From Turbatrix aceti (taxonomy: Eukaryota > Nematoda > Chromadorea > Rhabditida > Panagrolaimidae): a DNA stretch of 64,000 nt. A model generated the notes under the pieces. The model did no database searches and was not told the DNA's origin. It saw nothing but the letters and a program-made list of their open reading frames with translations. The stretch is from contig OZ017767.1 in the NCBI GenBank assembly GCA_963969345.1, positions 11,166,471 to 11,230,470 of the forward strand. Direction: 5' to 3'. Below, piece by piece: positions 23,542 through 36,400 of the stretch. Position 1 is the first letter of the stretch, and each line of letters begins with the position of its first letter. The position numbers and the translations under genes are program-made.

Positions 23542-23812
23542 TTGGGCTTTTCGGTTTTGCTCTTGTTGGTGTTTTGTCGAATAAATGTTTTTTTTTCAAC
23601 TTGTAGCTTGTATCAATGGAATCAGTTTGCCTGTAGACGCTGATGCTGAATCATTCTTCTTTGTTTTCAAAAACCGTACATTACTCATGCTTTCTTTTTC
23701 TTCATTTTTTTGTTTTGCAATGGCTAAAATGTTTCACAAAATTTTTGGGGCTTTTTGTTCCGTTTTACATTTATGTATCTAATTTGTAAGGCTACCGGTT
23801 GGTTCTGTTAAA

Positions 23813-25213
23813 ATGACTGTGGTGTACACGAATCAGGCCATGACGGTATCTCCGACGAGTGCCATCCGGCTGCTCCTAAGATGGCGCGGGAGTTTGTGGA
23901 AAGCCGTATACCTCCAGCTGGGTATCTGGCTGGTAGCCTATCTACTTGTCGCGTTTTTTTGTAATTATCTTATGGAGCCGGAATTCTGGACTGAGTAGGT
24001 TGATTTTTTTTGGAGTTTAGTACAGCAAAAACGAGAGCTAACATTTTGATATTTTTTTGAAAAATTTTACGAACGCGAACATTTTTGATTGTGTTCGCAC
24101 ACCTAAAGAGAACAGCTTATTTTTGTAATTTAGGTTAAATTTTGTTCCCGAGCAGAAAAACTTAACTTTGAATATTTTTAATCAATTCTTCAATTAAAAT
24201 TAATCTTCTGATCACGTACAATTGAAAATTTAGTTGTTTTCAGTTTTTTTGTTCATTTTGTGAACTACTGTAACTCCAAACTTGATGTATATATCCCGCT
24301 AACATTTGTCCTCGGTTTTTACGTTCTGTCAGTCATCGTTCGCTGGGAAACAGTTCAGAGAGGCATTGGATGGATCGATACCGTCGCACTCAGCCTGGTG
24401 ATCTACTGTCGGGGATCTGATGACAAATGCGTTAACATTCGCCGTAAAGTTGTTCGCTACGTGATTTTGTCCCAGGTTTTGGTGCTCCGCGATTGCAGTT
24501 TGCAAGTCAAAGCGCGTTTTCCGACTTTGGATACTCTTCACGTTTCTGGATTTACTACTTCGAGGGAATTGGAGTTGCTCAAAGCTTCTGAAGGCCGTTA
24601 TTTTGCGTACTGGCTGCCTATTCAGTGGGCGTACAGCGTTCTCTCCAAGGCGCATTCCGATGACGTCATCAAATCCGAACTCGCGCTTTCTAAAATCCAA
24701 TGGGAAATCCAGGGATTTCAGGAAGGCCTGAGAAACGTTATTCGATATGACTGGATTCCAATTCCGCTAATCATGCCCCAAGTGTTGGCATTTGCAGTTA
24801 GATTTTATTTTTTTATCTGTATTTTTGCCAGACAGGTAAATCCAACTGATAGCGACTATCACACACTTGTGATACCATTTTTGACAGTTGTACAATTTGT
24901 GATTTACGTGTAAGCTTGCTTCTGGTTGAAGAAGAAAAGGGTGACTCAAACGTTTGACATTTTCAGAGGATGGCTAAAGGTAGCCGAAATGTTTCTAAAT
25001 CCCCTGGGAAACGACGATGACGATCTCGAATGCAATTACATAATTGATCAAAATCTTCTGAATGGTTTGAAGATTGTTAACCGCATTGAAAGTGACGATC
25101 CTTTTGATTACGATGATTTGACTGAAAGTTCGTCAATTATACCGTTATACGCAGAAGAAACAGCTCAGCGACGTGTTAATCCGCTTGTTGGATCTGCTTA
25201 TCAAATCGAGTAA
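23813..25213 (+). CDS. Bestrophin chloride channel
   Basis: Exons 23813-23994, 24244-24909 and 24967-25213 give 364 residues. N-terminus MTVVYTNQAMTVSP and the segment RLLLRWRGSLWKAVY fit bestrophins, which form pentameric calcium-activated anion channels. Four hydrophobic segments follow, with IPLTFVLGFYVS-type sequence, WIPIPLIMPQV, and the signature GWLKVAEMFLNPLG then DDDDLECNYIIDQN, the acidic calcium-clasp region. The cytosolic tail is short. Nematodes have many divergent bestrophins; the usual RWW after FVLGFYV reads RWE here, so this is a divergent member. Intact. Confidence 0.92.
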
Positions 25214-25440
25214 ACTATTTTTTTAACTGTTTGAATTATTTAAAAAAAAATTTATTTTGTTGTAAAATTTTTTAAATACTAAAATTAACAATTAAAAAAA
25301 TAAAAGTTTTCTACAGGCAAACGGAAGCTTCTATTTTTTAATACATTTTTTATAAAATAATTTCTTAACATTTTTTACTTCAGAATGCACAAAATTTATT
25401 TTCATTTTTTAGTGTTCTCAAAAACAAAAAAGAAATCAAC

Positions 25441-25647
25441 ATGACGCCGCCCAAAAACATCAAGCTTTGTCCCAAAAACAAATCAAACGTTTCCGTCACC
25501 TGTGATCTAGACATCGTCAAAGACATGCATAAGTTTTCTTTCTTGAAATTTGACGATGAAACAGAAACAAATTTTGACACCAAAAAATCACCGACGCCTG
25601 CCATAAATGACACTTCTGCTGCCGATCTTTTTATTACAAAAATGTGA
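25441..25647 (+). CDS. Possible small protein, 68 residues
   Basis: A single frame starts MTPPKNIKLCPKNKS and ends ADLFITKM. An acceptor-like TTTTTTAG ends at about 25413, shortly before the ATG, and AATAAA follows the stop at 25673. Codons use C in third position more than nearby noncoding DNA. It would fit a trans-spliced downstream gene 230 bases after the bestrophin, but it could be a chance frame or an exon of something larger. No domain recognised; polar and acidic, no membrane helix. Confidence 0.4.
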   Translation: MTPPKNIKLCPKNKSNVSVTCDLDIVKDMHKFSFLKFDDETETNFDTKKSPTPAINDTSAADLFITKM

Positions 25648-26078
25648 TTATGTAATATCTCTGTTTCTTTGAATAAAAAATAAATATTTTATATTCCCAG
25701 AAAACGTGAAACTTTGAAAAATTATTTTTCGCAGCACAAAACTTGCCATAATTCACGTTTGTTCTTTGATTGACAACCAACCGGAAAAGTCGTTGATAAG
25801 GTGCAAAAGTTGAAAGTTCAACGAGAAAATATCAACCATCACGTTTTGGTGAAAGCCTATCATTATGTCATAAATTTTTTTCCAGAGTGTGCACACGACT
25901 AGCATTTAATTGATGTCGTGATATTTTATGCTTTTTGTGACGCTTTTTTGTAGTTTGTACATTCTATTGTATTCTGAAAAGGGGCGGGTTCTGTACGCGT
26001 CAGCTTACAACAGGTAATTTCATCCTGGAAAAATATATAAAAGCATGAACAGGAACTACATTTTCAGAGTCTTCAACA

Positions 26079-27185
26079 ATGGGTTTCAGCATTTCAGAAC
26101 TTTTTCCCCGCCACCAAAAACCCAGCATCATCACGCTCCAGAAACCAGACCAAAAATACCCGCTTCGTCTGATTTCGAAAAAAAATATCAGTCATGATAC
26201 AAGGCTTTTTCGATTCGCTCTCCCCTCTGTCGATCATGTTCTTGGCCTACCCATTGGTCAACACGTTCAACTCGTCGCAACCATTGACGGCGAAACTGTC
26301 GTCCGCGCTTTCACTCCGGTGAATGCTAACACGGATAGAGGAATTGTGGATTTGGTAATAAAGATTTACTTTGCCGGTGTCAATCCAAATTATCCGGGAG
26401 GAGGAAAGATGACCCAGTACCTGGAATCTCTCAAGTGCGGTGATGCAGTGGATTTCCGGGGACCGGTGGGAAGATTTACGTACTACGGCATGGGACGACT
26501 CATGATTCGTCCCACAAAGGAGGATCCACCCCAGCCTTGGGCGTTCAAGAGACTCTGCATGATTGCTGGTGGATCGGGTATCACTCCGCTATATCAGGTT
26601 TGTTACTGTACTTTTTGTGGTGGAAGTGATTGTAAAAAAAACATACTTTTTTGTTCAAAAGATTTGTGTATTTGGTCAATATATTTTGTTCTAATATTAT
26701 TTAAATTTTATTTTTTTTCAAATTGTTAATTTTTTTGTATGTTTTTAAACATTTATTTATTTATTTTTTAAATTTATATGTATTTTATTTTTTAAGCAGT
26801 AATTTAATTTTAATTAAAATTATAGTTTTTTATATTGGAATTGTAGATCGCCCTGCACATCCTCTTAAACCCCAACGATGCCACAAAAGTATACCTGCTC
26901 TTTGCGAACAAAACCACCAATGACATTCTCCTACGTGACCGGCTTGAATCCATGGCAGCCAAAAACCCAAAACGTTTCAAGGTTCATTACACAGTGGACA
27001 ACCCCCCTCGAAACTGGAAGTACTCAAAAGGACACATCAACTCTAGGATGATTGCATCATTCTTCCCGCCACCGTCCCCCAACACCGGTATCATCATGTG
27101 TGGTCCAAAGACCATGATCACAATGGCGTGCGAGCCTAGCCTGGAAGCACTCGGTTACGATGCTAAAACACGATTTTCTTATTGA
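26079..27185 (+). CDS. NADH-cytochrome b5 reductase
   Basis: Exons 26079-26597 and 26847-27185 give 285 residues. The family moves electrons from NADH through FAD to cytochrome b5 for lipid desaturation and related oxidations. The FAD site RAFTP is at 76-80 (family RxYTP, with Phe here), GGGKMTQYL is at 107-115, the NADH site GGSGITP is at 164-170 and CGPKTM at 258-263. The N-terminus MGFSISELF fits an N-myristoylation signal, as in CYB5R3, and no membrane helix follows. A TTTTCAG ends about 11 bases before the ATG, consistent with trans-splicing. Intact. Confidence 0.93.
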
Positions 27186-27463
27186 ATTTTACATTTTTTA
27201 TGATCGTAAATTTTATCCGTAATTATAAAGAATTGTAATATTAAAATCATTTGTGTGTAAATCATGAGTTAAGCGGAGTTGCGCAGAAAAACGAGAACGA
27301 GGTACACAAGTAAATGCACTTGAACATAAATTTATACGAGCACAATTATCAAAAATCCTTCTTCAACAAAAAATCCTTGGCAAACTGTCCCGAACAGCAA
27401 AATTTTTTTCAACCGAAAACTCAGTTTTTATGTACGTTTTCGACTTGTTCTGGCTCGTTTTCA

Positions 27464-30400
27464 ATGCCACCACCCTCAAAGAAGCCAAAACGGGCTTCGA
27501 CGCCTACAGAAGTCGAATCTGCGGTCTCAGAATACGAAAATCTCATTGCGGCTGCTGAACCGGTGACTCTGGATGCTGTCGTTGCGATCCGAGACTTTCT
27601 CCAGGGTTCACGCGATTCTGTGAGTTTCCCAGCCTATCTTTTGGGGTTTATGAAATGATTTTCAGGACGATGAAGTGATAAAGGCTATCTGCAGTGCGAC
27701 AAAGTTGCCTTTTGTTGCCAGGCTTCTCGTCGCGTACACTGCGACGCAGAAACAGGCTGATCTCGCCATTTTTAGTATTTTTCAGTTGCTTGAAAAATCT
27801 TACAAGTTCAGTTTGAGGTCAGTTTGTGTTTTGGGGAGGGTTTTTGATGTTTGAATTGATTCTGCCTAAATAATTGAATTTTTAGTTCATTTTAGGCTAA
27901 AATTTAGATTTTACGATAGATTTTTTATTTTATTTTGGGCCTTTTTTTGAATTTGAAATAACGGTGTAGTTTATGATTATTGATGGATTTTTGAAGATGT
28001 ATTGTCCTGTTTTTATGGATTTCCGGGGGAAATAGTATTTTTTGATGGTCTTGACACGAATTGTTTGCATTTTTTTCAAAATCACGTCTAAAATGGGTTT
28101 TTTTCATGTTTTTTTTTATTGTACAAACGATTTTTCAGACCTCTTTTCCCTCTGGTCTTCGGCCCATCCCAGGCGAATCACTACCGTCTCCTCCTCAAAC
28201 TCGGCCCTGCCGTCCACAATCCCCCGTCTCCGGACCAGGTCATCCAGTCTCTCCATGGCAAACTTCTCTGGGAGACAGGAGTCGAAATCAGGGCCTTCAA
28301 CGCCGGGACTCAGACCGAGACTGCCACCCCTGAACTTTACGATCCGAGATTCGTGCTCCTGCTCCTCGCTCAGGTCATGCAGCCGGGAGTCGACGTCACG
28401 CTTCGGGACTTTGTCGAGCACAATGCTCTGTCGTTTGCGACTTTTTTCCTCTCTCATCCAGATGACAACCTCCGGGGCCTCGCGTACTCCGTGATCAGCG
28501 AGTTTCTCGCAAAGTGCCAGGATTTGTCTGTTCAGGATTTTCCCGAATGCCAGTTGTTTGTCTACGTGCTGACGTATGTCAAGAACAACTTGGTCAGGGA
28601 AAATACAAAAATGGGAAACGGTGAGTAATTTTTTTTCGAAATTTTATCATCAAAAAACAAAAATTGACCGGAAATTAGATTTTTGAAGTGAAAAAGTGAT
28701 TTTTACGATTTTTATAAATTTTGTAATTTTTTGCAGCTTTCACCCACTTTCTGGCCTACTCGTTCAAAATGCTCCTGAAGCCGGGAAATAACATTTTTCC
28801 CAAAGTTATGTCGTTTTTCGTGTCAAGACCTGAACTGAATTTCAACACGATCCCAGCGTTTGGCAATTTTTTCTTCAGCTCAGCAACCGAAACTCACCAT
28901 GATGAGAGGGTTTTTATGCTCAAAATTGTCAAAACTTCAATGTTTGATCTCTCCGATTTCAAGATTCTTGAAGCGCTGTGAGTTTTGCATTCAGATTTTT
29001 TTGAAAAAAAATGGTACAAAAATTTTCCATAAGAATGTTTTTTTTTGTAAAAACTATTTTTTTTAATAAAATTACTGATAGTTAANNNNNNNNNNNNNNN
29101 NNNNNNNNNNNNNNNNNNNNNNNNNNNNNNNNNNNNNNNNNNNNNNNNNNNNNNNNNNNNNNNNNNNNNNNNNNNNNNNNNNNNNNNNNNNNNNNNNNNN
29201 NNNNNNNNNNNNNNNNNNNNNNNNNNNNNNNNNNNNNNNNNNNNNNNNNNNNNNNNNNNNNNNNNNNNNNNNNNNNNNNNNNNNNTTTTTTGAGAATTTA
29301 GCCGTGTTGGCCCGCGACTAAATTTCCGTCCCGTTTTAAACTCTGCAATGGGCATCTCAAATTCGATCATGATTAGAAACTTTCAAAATGGAAACAAAAG
29401 CAAAAAAGGATGACATGGCGCTGAACCCACCAGGCAACATCGCGTAGAGATGGAATAATCATGATCATGGTCTATCGAAAAACTACATATGGCTATCCGT
29501 GTTTGTCGCTTCTTAAAGCAGGTTTCCAGATCAATTGGGTGAATGGGGGAGGAGAGAAAAAGGCTGTTTGGGGTCCACGGGGACAACGCAACGGCTGCCG
29601 TTGGGCCAACTGGGACCAAGTAACGTACGTAGTACTGGTTTAGCTTGTCAGCACGTCGCCTTCATTTTATAGATTCATTCAGAACTCATATCAATTTTTT
29701 TTCGACGTGAGACAAGTTTTGTAGGATGGATGAAAAAAAAACAATATAAGGAAATGTTTTTTTTTCTGTTCCTTGCTGTCACGTGGATGACGGCCGTGAC
29801 TGACTGACTGGCTGGACGACCGGTCAGTTGATGGGATTAGAGATCTATGTATCCTTTCTTTTCCCACGCCACTTTTTTTATACACAGATGGGGCCACTGG
29901 TCAGGGGGAAGGTGGACTAGACACCGGTTGAGGAGTGGTAAAAGTTTGTTTTAAACAAAAGCTGGATTTTTTTCCTTGTGTTGCGCAATGGAATAAAAAA
30001 AAAGCGGAGATCAGAAGGCGAACAATGGAAGGGTAGAGGTAATTAACTGGTTTAGACAATATATAAAAAGTATATAAAAAAATGTTGGGAAATCACTGGT
30101 CACAACAAGTGATTTATGTATGTATGTTAGGATGAGATCGGATGAAAGGGTGATGTCAGGTTGTTTTCTTGGAATCGTAAATTGAATTACAAGAGAGAAA
30201 AAAACTTGGAAAAAGAAATTTTACAAAAACATATACGTGCGAAAAAAAAAATTACAAAATAAAACAAATTTTGAAAAAAAAAATTTAAAAAAATTGAAAA
30301 ATATAACGTAACGTTTACTACGGTCGCTAAAAAATAATGTTCGATATTCACGTAAAATAATTCTTTGGAAGTAACGTTTTTTTAGTTCGTACAGACCAAA

Positions 30401-33400
30401 ACATCTTTTTCAATTTTTTGGTCTGTTGTATTTTGTGATTGTATTATTCTAAAATTTATAATACATTTTTAAAATTTTCAATACAACAAAAAACAATATT
30501 ATTGTTATTTAAAAATAAAAAAAAATCGTGAATTGCAGACACCAAATGTTACAACTGACTCACCTGCGGCCATTATGCTGCGCGGCTTTGACAAAATCAA
30601 GTTTGTGTCTTCAACTGGCCTTCACAGGCGGCCCAGGCGGTGCTAACACGTCTGCACGCCTTGCCCGCAGCACCCTGAACGGCCGACTGCGAAGAAGACT
30701 GTCCACATCGGCCAGCGCGTGGTCATCATCATCCTCGTCTTCGGGGTCTGGATCCAGGGAGCCAGATGACGACGACGGACTTCTGTCCGGTGATTTTGAT
30801 AAAATTGCCCGCGAAACCGGTGCTTCGCTACGCCTACCAACAGGCGTGGAATACAGAGGACACTCGATGGCAGCAGCTGGATCACAGACACAGGGACACC
30901 TGAGGGGTGAGAACTTTTTTGTCATCCACCCACGCATTCGGTGGGGCGCACATTCGGCACCTGCGACGACGAGTCCCGAGTTGCAGCTGGAAGAAGCTGT
31001 GGCACTGGTTCGGACGTTGCCGGGATTCAATGTTTCGACGTGAGTTTTTTTTTAATTTTTGATGCAATTAATTAATTAATTAATTCTAATTTTAATAACA
31101 TAAAAAAATTTATTGTAAAAAAATTTTTTTATTTAAAAACTGAAATAAAATTTTTTTATACTAATTAATTAATTAATTGATTGATTAATTAATTACTTAA
31201 TTAATTAATTGATTGATTAATTAGTTAACAAAAAACTTTTAAATTTGAAAATCGATTTTTTTACTCTAATTAATTAATTAATTAGTTAAATAATAAAAAA
31301 CTTTTTTTAATGAAAAAAGCGTTTTAACAGACACTCTGCGAGCCGATTTAGGACCAAGGTGGGGAGAAGGACACATCATTTTGACACTTTCAAATGTTTT
31401 GAGTCAGAGTTGTAGGCCTTCGGGGGAAAGGTCCAAAGCCGCGATACTTTATTTTATAAAATTCGGATTCACGAGATTCGGCTTCAGAAGTGTTTTTCAT
31501 AAAAAATAGTGCCATGTGCTACGTTGGTCATGAACAATTCTAAAAAAATTAATATAGGGGTTTCTGAGGACGGCGGATCCAATGACATATTCAGAATTTT
31601 TTTTCAGTTACGGTAATTATTGATTTTTTGATATCATACGTTTTCAAACCGCTATCATATTCGGATCTCAAACTTAAGCGGTAATTCGATAAGCCTATCT
31701 TCTTCCCCGTTGTTTTTTGTATCGGAAAAAGTAAAACACAAAAAAAAATCGCATGATGATCGCCTCACAGAAGATATGGGACTGGCAATGTGATGATCAG
31801 GTGCATTGCCCTGGTATGTAAGGCAACTGATCGTTGATAAAGATAAGCAGGGTGCAAGGGATAAAGTAAGTGGATGCGTGCGGATGAGCAGTAAAAAAAA
31901 CGAGAGAAAGACACTTGTCAAGGTTGGCGGAGGACTGAATGAAAGAGTTTTGTGGGACACTGTGGAATGCAACATTCGTGCACCCGCCCATCGATCGTTT
32001 TGCATTACGGTTGCGTCATATACGGTTGTGCAGGTAAAAAGTGCCAAATCGGGGGACGGTGAAAGACGCCATTGTTGGTCGGTCCGGTTGTTTTGGGTGC
32101 AAAGGCATGCGAAAAGTGTTTTCTTCGCACCCGATGAGTGGGGGTGGATGTATGCCATCGCGCCGTTCGTTTGTTCGTTCGTTAGCGAAACAGTTGACAA
32201 GAATGAATGCCAAATGCATGCATGCGCGAACGTTTTGGTAGGGAGAATAGATGGTCGACTCTAATTAAAGAATTTGAAAAGTTTCGCATGGCACATTGAA
32301 GCATTCGGGAAGCTGGGAAGGGAACGAACTGTCATCTTGCATGACAATGTGAGACGAAGAAGTTGGCTTGGTTGTCCACTGGTCAGTCAGTGGTCAGTGG
32401 GGCAATGAGCAAATTTTGGGGGGGGGGGGTTAATAACCAACCGTGCAAAAATTTTTTTTGCAAAAAAATGTTTTTCAAACTGGTAGAAATATTGGCGGAA
32501 AACATTCGTTTAGCAATTAACCCACTAGGAAGTCAAAAAAGTTGCGCATTCCATAGAAAAAAGATTTTGAACGACTTGTTTAACGGAGTAGAGAAGATAC
32601 AAAAATCACATTTTTTATGCATTTATGATGCACGCTTCAACAAGAAAACAACAAATTTGGCAGACCTGCGAATTTTCCCAAACGTAAGTGTGAGATGTGC
32701 CTAAACAGTCGACTATCTGCGCACTGCTGTTTTGAGAAACAAAAATTGCAGTTGAAGCTTTTGTCGTCATTCAAAGTTTCAAAGTTTGATGAACGCTAAC
32801 CAGGTGTGTCGGATTTTGTTTAAAAAAAGGTGAGTTTGTTAATTTGGCCTAAGGCAACTCATTTAACAAATTTTGCGCGAAAAAATTGTTAAGTGAGTTG
32901 CAACAACTCAGGTTGTTTAAATTTTACGCGCAACAATGTTGTAAAAAAAATGGGGGGTTAAGTTTTCAAAATTGCCGAAGGCTATCCAATCTTGAACGAT
33001 GATAAACAACAATTGTGCAATAACACAGAAGACCACCAAGGATATATCTCCCATTTTTATGGATCACATGATCCTGGACAGGGAAAAAAAATGTTTGGGC
33101 GTTGGTAGCTTGAACATTTTTTTGCAACAAAACAGATTAGATTTACACTGGATGTTTCTTATATAACAAACAAGCGCTGCACATTGATCAGAGATAACTG
33201 GAAAAATCTGTATCTGGTTTGAAAAAATGAGGTGGTAAAAAGTGAGTCACCGCATTTAAAAGCCTGTTTTTTTTTTTAATTTTTTGTGCAAAAAGGAATG
33301 GCATGTTGATCACTTTTGAAGGCGGGAGGGGATGACTAATCTGTAAAGCGTATCAATATCCGAGCAAACGATAACAAAAAATGTTTATAAAGATTTCGCA

Positions 33401-36400
33401 TGACGAACGGGGAAAAGGAAAATAATGCATGATTTTATCTTTCTTTGTGGTTCGTTTGTTAGCAGGCCACGGACATGGTCACAAGCGAGGCGGATGAATC
33501 ACGAGGGTCGCAGCGGTCGGGGGTTGAGTAAGAATCGGCAGACAACGGAACGAGGAAGGAGAAAAGTTTGAACAATACAAAATATTTAATCGACGATCGT
33601 TATATTTTTATTTTGACCCCTGTCGGTTGCCGGAGGAAAAACAATTGAATTAATGCAACAAAAAAACATGGATGGTACGATGGCTATCACCGACGAACGT
33701 GATTACTGGGGGGGGGGGTCAGGGAAGAAAATTGTGACCGTAAATATTTCTTGTTGAGGGCGAGAAATTTTTTAGAGGGGTTCAAAATAGTGTAACACAA
33801 ATTATTTTATTAGAACAATCTCTGGAACCTGTACCAAAAAGTGAATGTTATTGTTTGTTCACGAACACATTTAAAAAAAAAATTTATTTGTTCGCGAACA
33901 ACGCTATTTTTTCTGAACAAAAAAATTTACAAAAACAGATAAAATTTAGGTAATCGATGTTATAATGTTTTACAAAAAAAACAGAAATAACAATACAGTG
34001 CGTTTCAAAAGGATAGGCTCACCCATAAAATCGGATCTTGTAAAAAAATGGTTAAACCTACAATAACGGGAGTGGGCTCATTCGATCCGGCGTGAGAAGT
34101 TACTATAGTTAGGGTACTTGCGATAATTATTTGCAACTAATTACGGCCACAGAAAAATAAATTTTACTTTTTGACCGTTTCAAAAGGATAGGCTCACTTT
34201 GGATTTTATTAAAAATAATTTATTTTATGCGCGCTAAAAATCCGAACACCAGCTATCTGTAACACATGTGATGTCTTTGATTAGAATATGCCCCATAATC
34301 CCTGTTGCACACACTTTTTTTAGAACGTTTTACGCATTTTGGGAAATAAAACCTCTAACATCAATAATGGTGTCCTGAAAGTCAGTGATTGTCGGGATGA
34401 GGCGTCTATTGACACATAGTGCATTGCTGTGATACCCTTGTTAGTTTCTGAAAGGTTTGACATTAATTCATCCCATTTACAAATATTTAAAAAATATTTT
34501 CTGATGTTGACTATTAAAAAAATTAAGATTTTATGCAGTTTTTCATCTCCCCTAACCGAGCCAATTTTTTTTTGGATCATCGACGGGTTTAACACGATAG
34601 CAGGCAACTTATCTGAACTTTTTGACACAATATGCGGCCTATGCAGCTCACGGCAAACATTACACCGGGCGTTTTGTTAAAGCCAAGTTCAGCCACCCTC
34701 ACCACGGAAGCCTCCACCACAAAAATTGCAGCTTTTTTAAAAGACTTACGTCTGGAAACTCTTTAATACATTTTTGCATTCCAAAGTTAATTGTTTGTTA
34801 CCAATAAACCCAATATGAATGGCTACATTCGTAAAAAAATTGGAATATTAGAACTTGACATCTAACTCTAACCTTTGAGCTATAGCATCCTCTGCGCCTG
34901 GGTTTCGTTAAGAACCGAATGACCTGCAAGTTGTGCCAAACAGTACTGCATAGTTGCCTGCTATCGTGTTAAACCCGTCGATGATCCAGAAAAAAATTGG
35001 CTCGGTTAGGGGAGATGAAAAACTGCATAAAATCTTAATTTTTTTAATAGTCAACATCAGAAAATATTTTTTAGACATTTGTAAATGGGATGAATTAATG
35101 TCAAACCTTTCAGAAACTAACAAGGGTATCATAACAATGCACTATGTGTCAATAGACGCCTCATCTCGGCAATCACTGACTTTCAGGACACCATTATTGA
35201 TGTTAGAGGTTTTATTTCCCAAAATGCGTAAAACGTTCTAAAAAAAGTGTGTGCAACAGGGATTATGGGGCATATTCTAATCAAAGACATCACATGTGTT
35301 ACAGATAGCTGGTGTTCGGATTTTTAGCGCGCATAAAATAAATTATTTTTAATAAAATCCAAAGTGAGCCTATCCTTTTGAAACGGTCAAAAAGTAAAAT
35401 TTATTTTTCTGTGGCCGTAATTAGTTGCAAATAATTATCGCAAGTACCCTAACTATAGTAACTTCTCACGACGGATCGAATGAGCCTACTCCCGTTATTG
35501 TAGGTTTAACCATTTTTTTGCAAGATCCGATTTTATGGGTGAGCCTATCCTTTTGAAACGCACTTTAGTAGACGTTAGCCAATAAAAATGACACCGGTTA
35601 CCAAAAAATACAAAACGCTGATTACTCCAGATTTACGTTGTTTATCCTCATTTTTTTCAAATGATTAAATAAGTTGTTCACTGTTTTTTTGCGAACATGA
35701 AATGGGTTTTTTTCATGTTTTTTTTTATTGTACAAACGATTTTTCAGACCTCTTTTCCCTCTGGTCTTCGGCCCATCCCAGGCGAATCACTACCGTCTCC
35801 TCCTCAAACTCGGCCCTGCCGTCCACAATCCCCCGTCTCCGGACCAGGTCATCCAGTCTCTCCATGGCAAACTTCTCTGGGAGACAGGAGTCGAAATCAG
35901 GGCCTTCAACGCCGGGACTCAGACCGAGACTGCCACCCCTGAACTTTACGATCCGAGATTCGTGCTCCTGCTCCTCGCTCAGGTCATGCAGCCGGGAGTC
36001 GACGTCACGCTTCGGGACTTTGTCGAGCACAATGCTCTGTCGTTTGCGACTTTTTTCCTCTCTCATCCAGATGACAACCTCCGGGGCCTCGCGTACTCCG
36101 TGATCAGCGAGTTTCTCGCAAAGTGCCAGGATTTGTCTGTTCAGGATTTTCCCGAATGCCAGTTGTTTGTCTACGTGCTGACGTATGTCAAGAACAACTT
36201 GGTCAGGGAAAATACAAAAATGGGAAACGGTGAGTAATTTTTTTTCGAAATTTTATCATCAAAAAACAAAAATTGACCGGAAATTAGATTTTTGAAGTGA
36301 AAAAGTGATTTTTACGATTTTTATAAATTTTGTAATTTTTTGCAGCTTTCACCCACTTTCTGGCCTACTCGTTCAAAATGCTCCTGAAGCCGGGAAATAA

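Larger units (their letters stand above)
29286..31752. repeat. Duplicated block B' (HflX upstream, exon 1, half transposon)
   Basis: The same length (2467 bases) as 46645-49111 and almost identical. It holds about 1.25 kb of noncoding DNA, HflX exon 1, a TAATTAAT-rich intron start and the first 429 bases of a TTAA foldback element, where it stops at ...AAATCGC. The following bases belong to a different block. Confidence 0.9.

Noticed and set aside
28116..28457. Antisense and out-of-frame ORFs over URB1 exon 3
   Set aside because: Only the frame matching URB1 joins correctly to its neighbouring exons.
28894..29370. Frame bridging the 200-N gap
   Set aside because: Unknown bases joined artificially; the flanks are from different blocks.
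30611..31030. Antisense frames across HflX exon 1 (also at 47970 and 60926)
   Set aside because: Shadow frames of GC-rich coding DNA; the sense strand has start, splice sites and family homology.
31069..31290. TAATTAAT repeats as a regulatory element
   Set aside because: Simple AT repeats within HflX intron 1, present in all copies with indels; read as microsatellite.
31655..32264. 150-200 codon frames on both strands in block A/A'
   Set aside because: Overlapping opposite-strand frames without family match, signal or splice sites; low confidence that any is coding.
34320..35241. Mirror-image frames of 83-102 codons in the arms of the TA palindrome
   Set aside because: The same peptide appears from both arms and both block copies because the DNA is an inverted repeat. 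No transposase motif or splice structure; treated as arm sequence.
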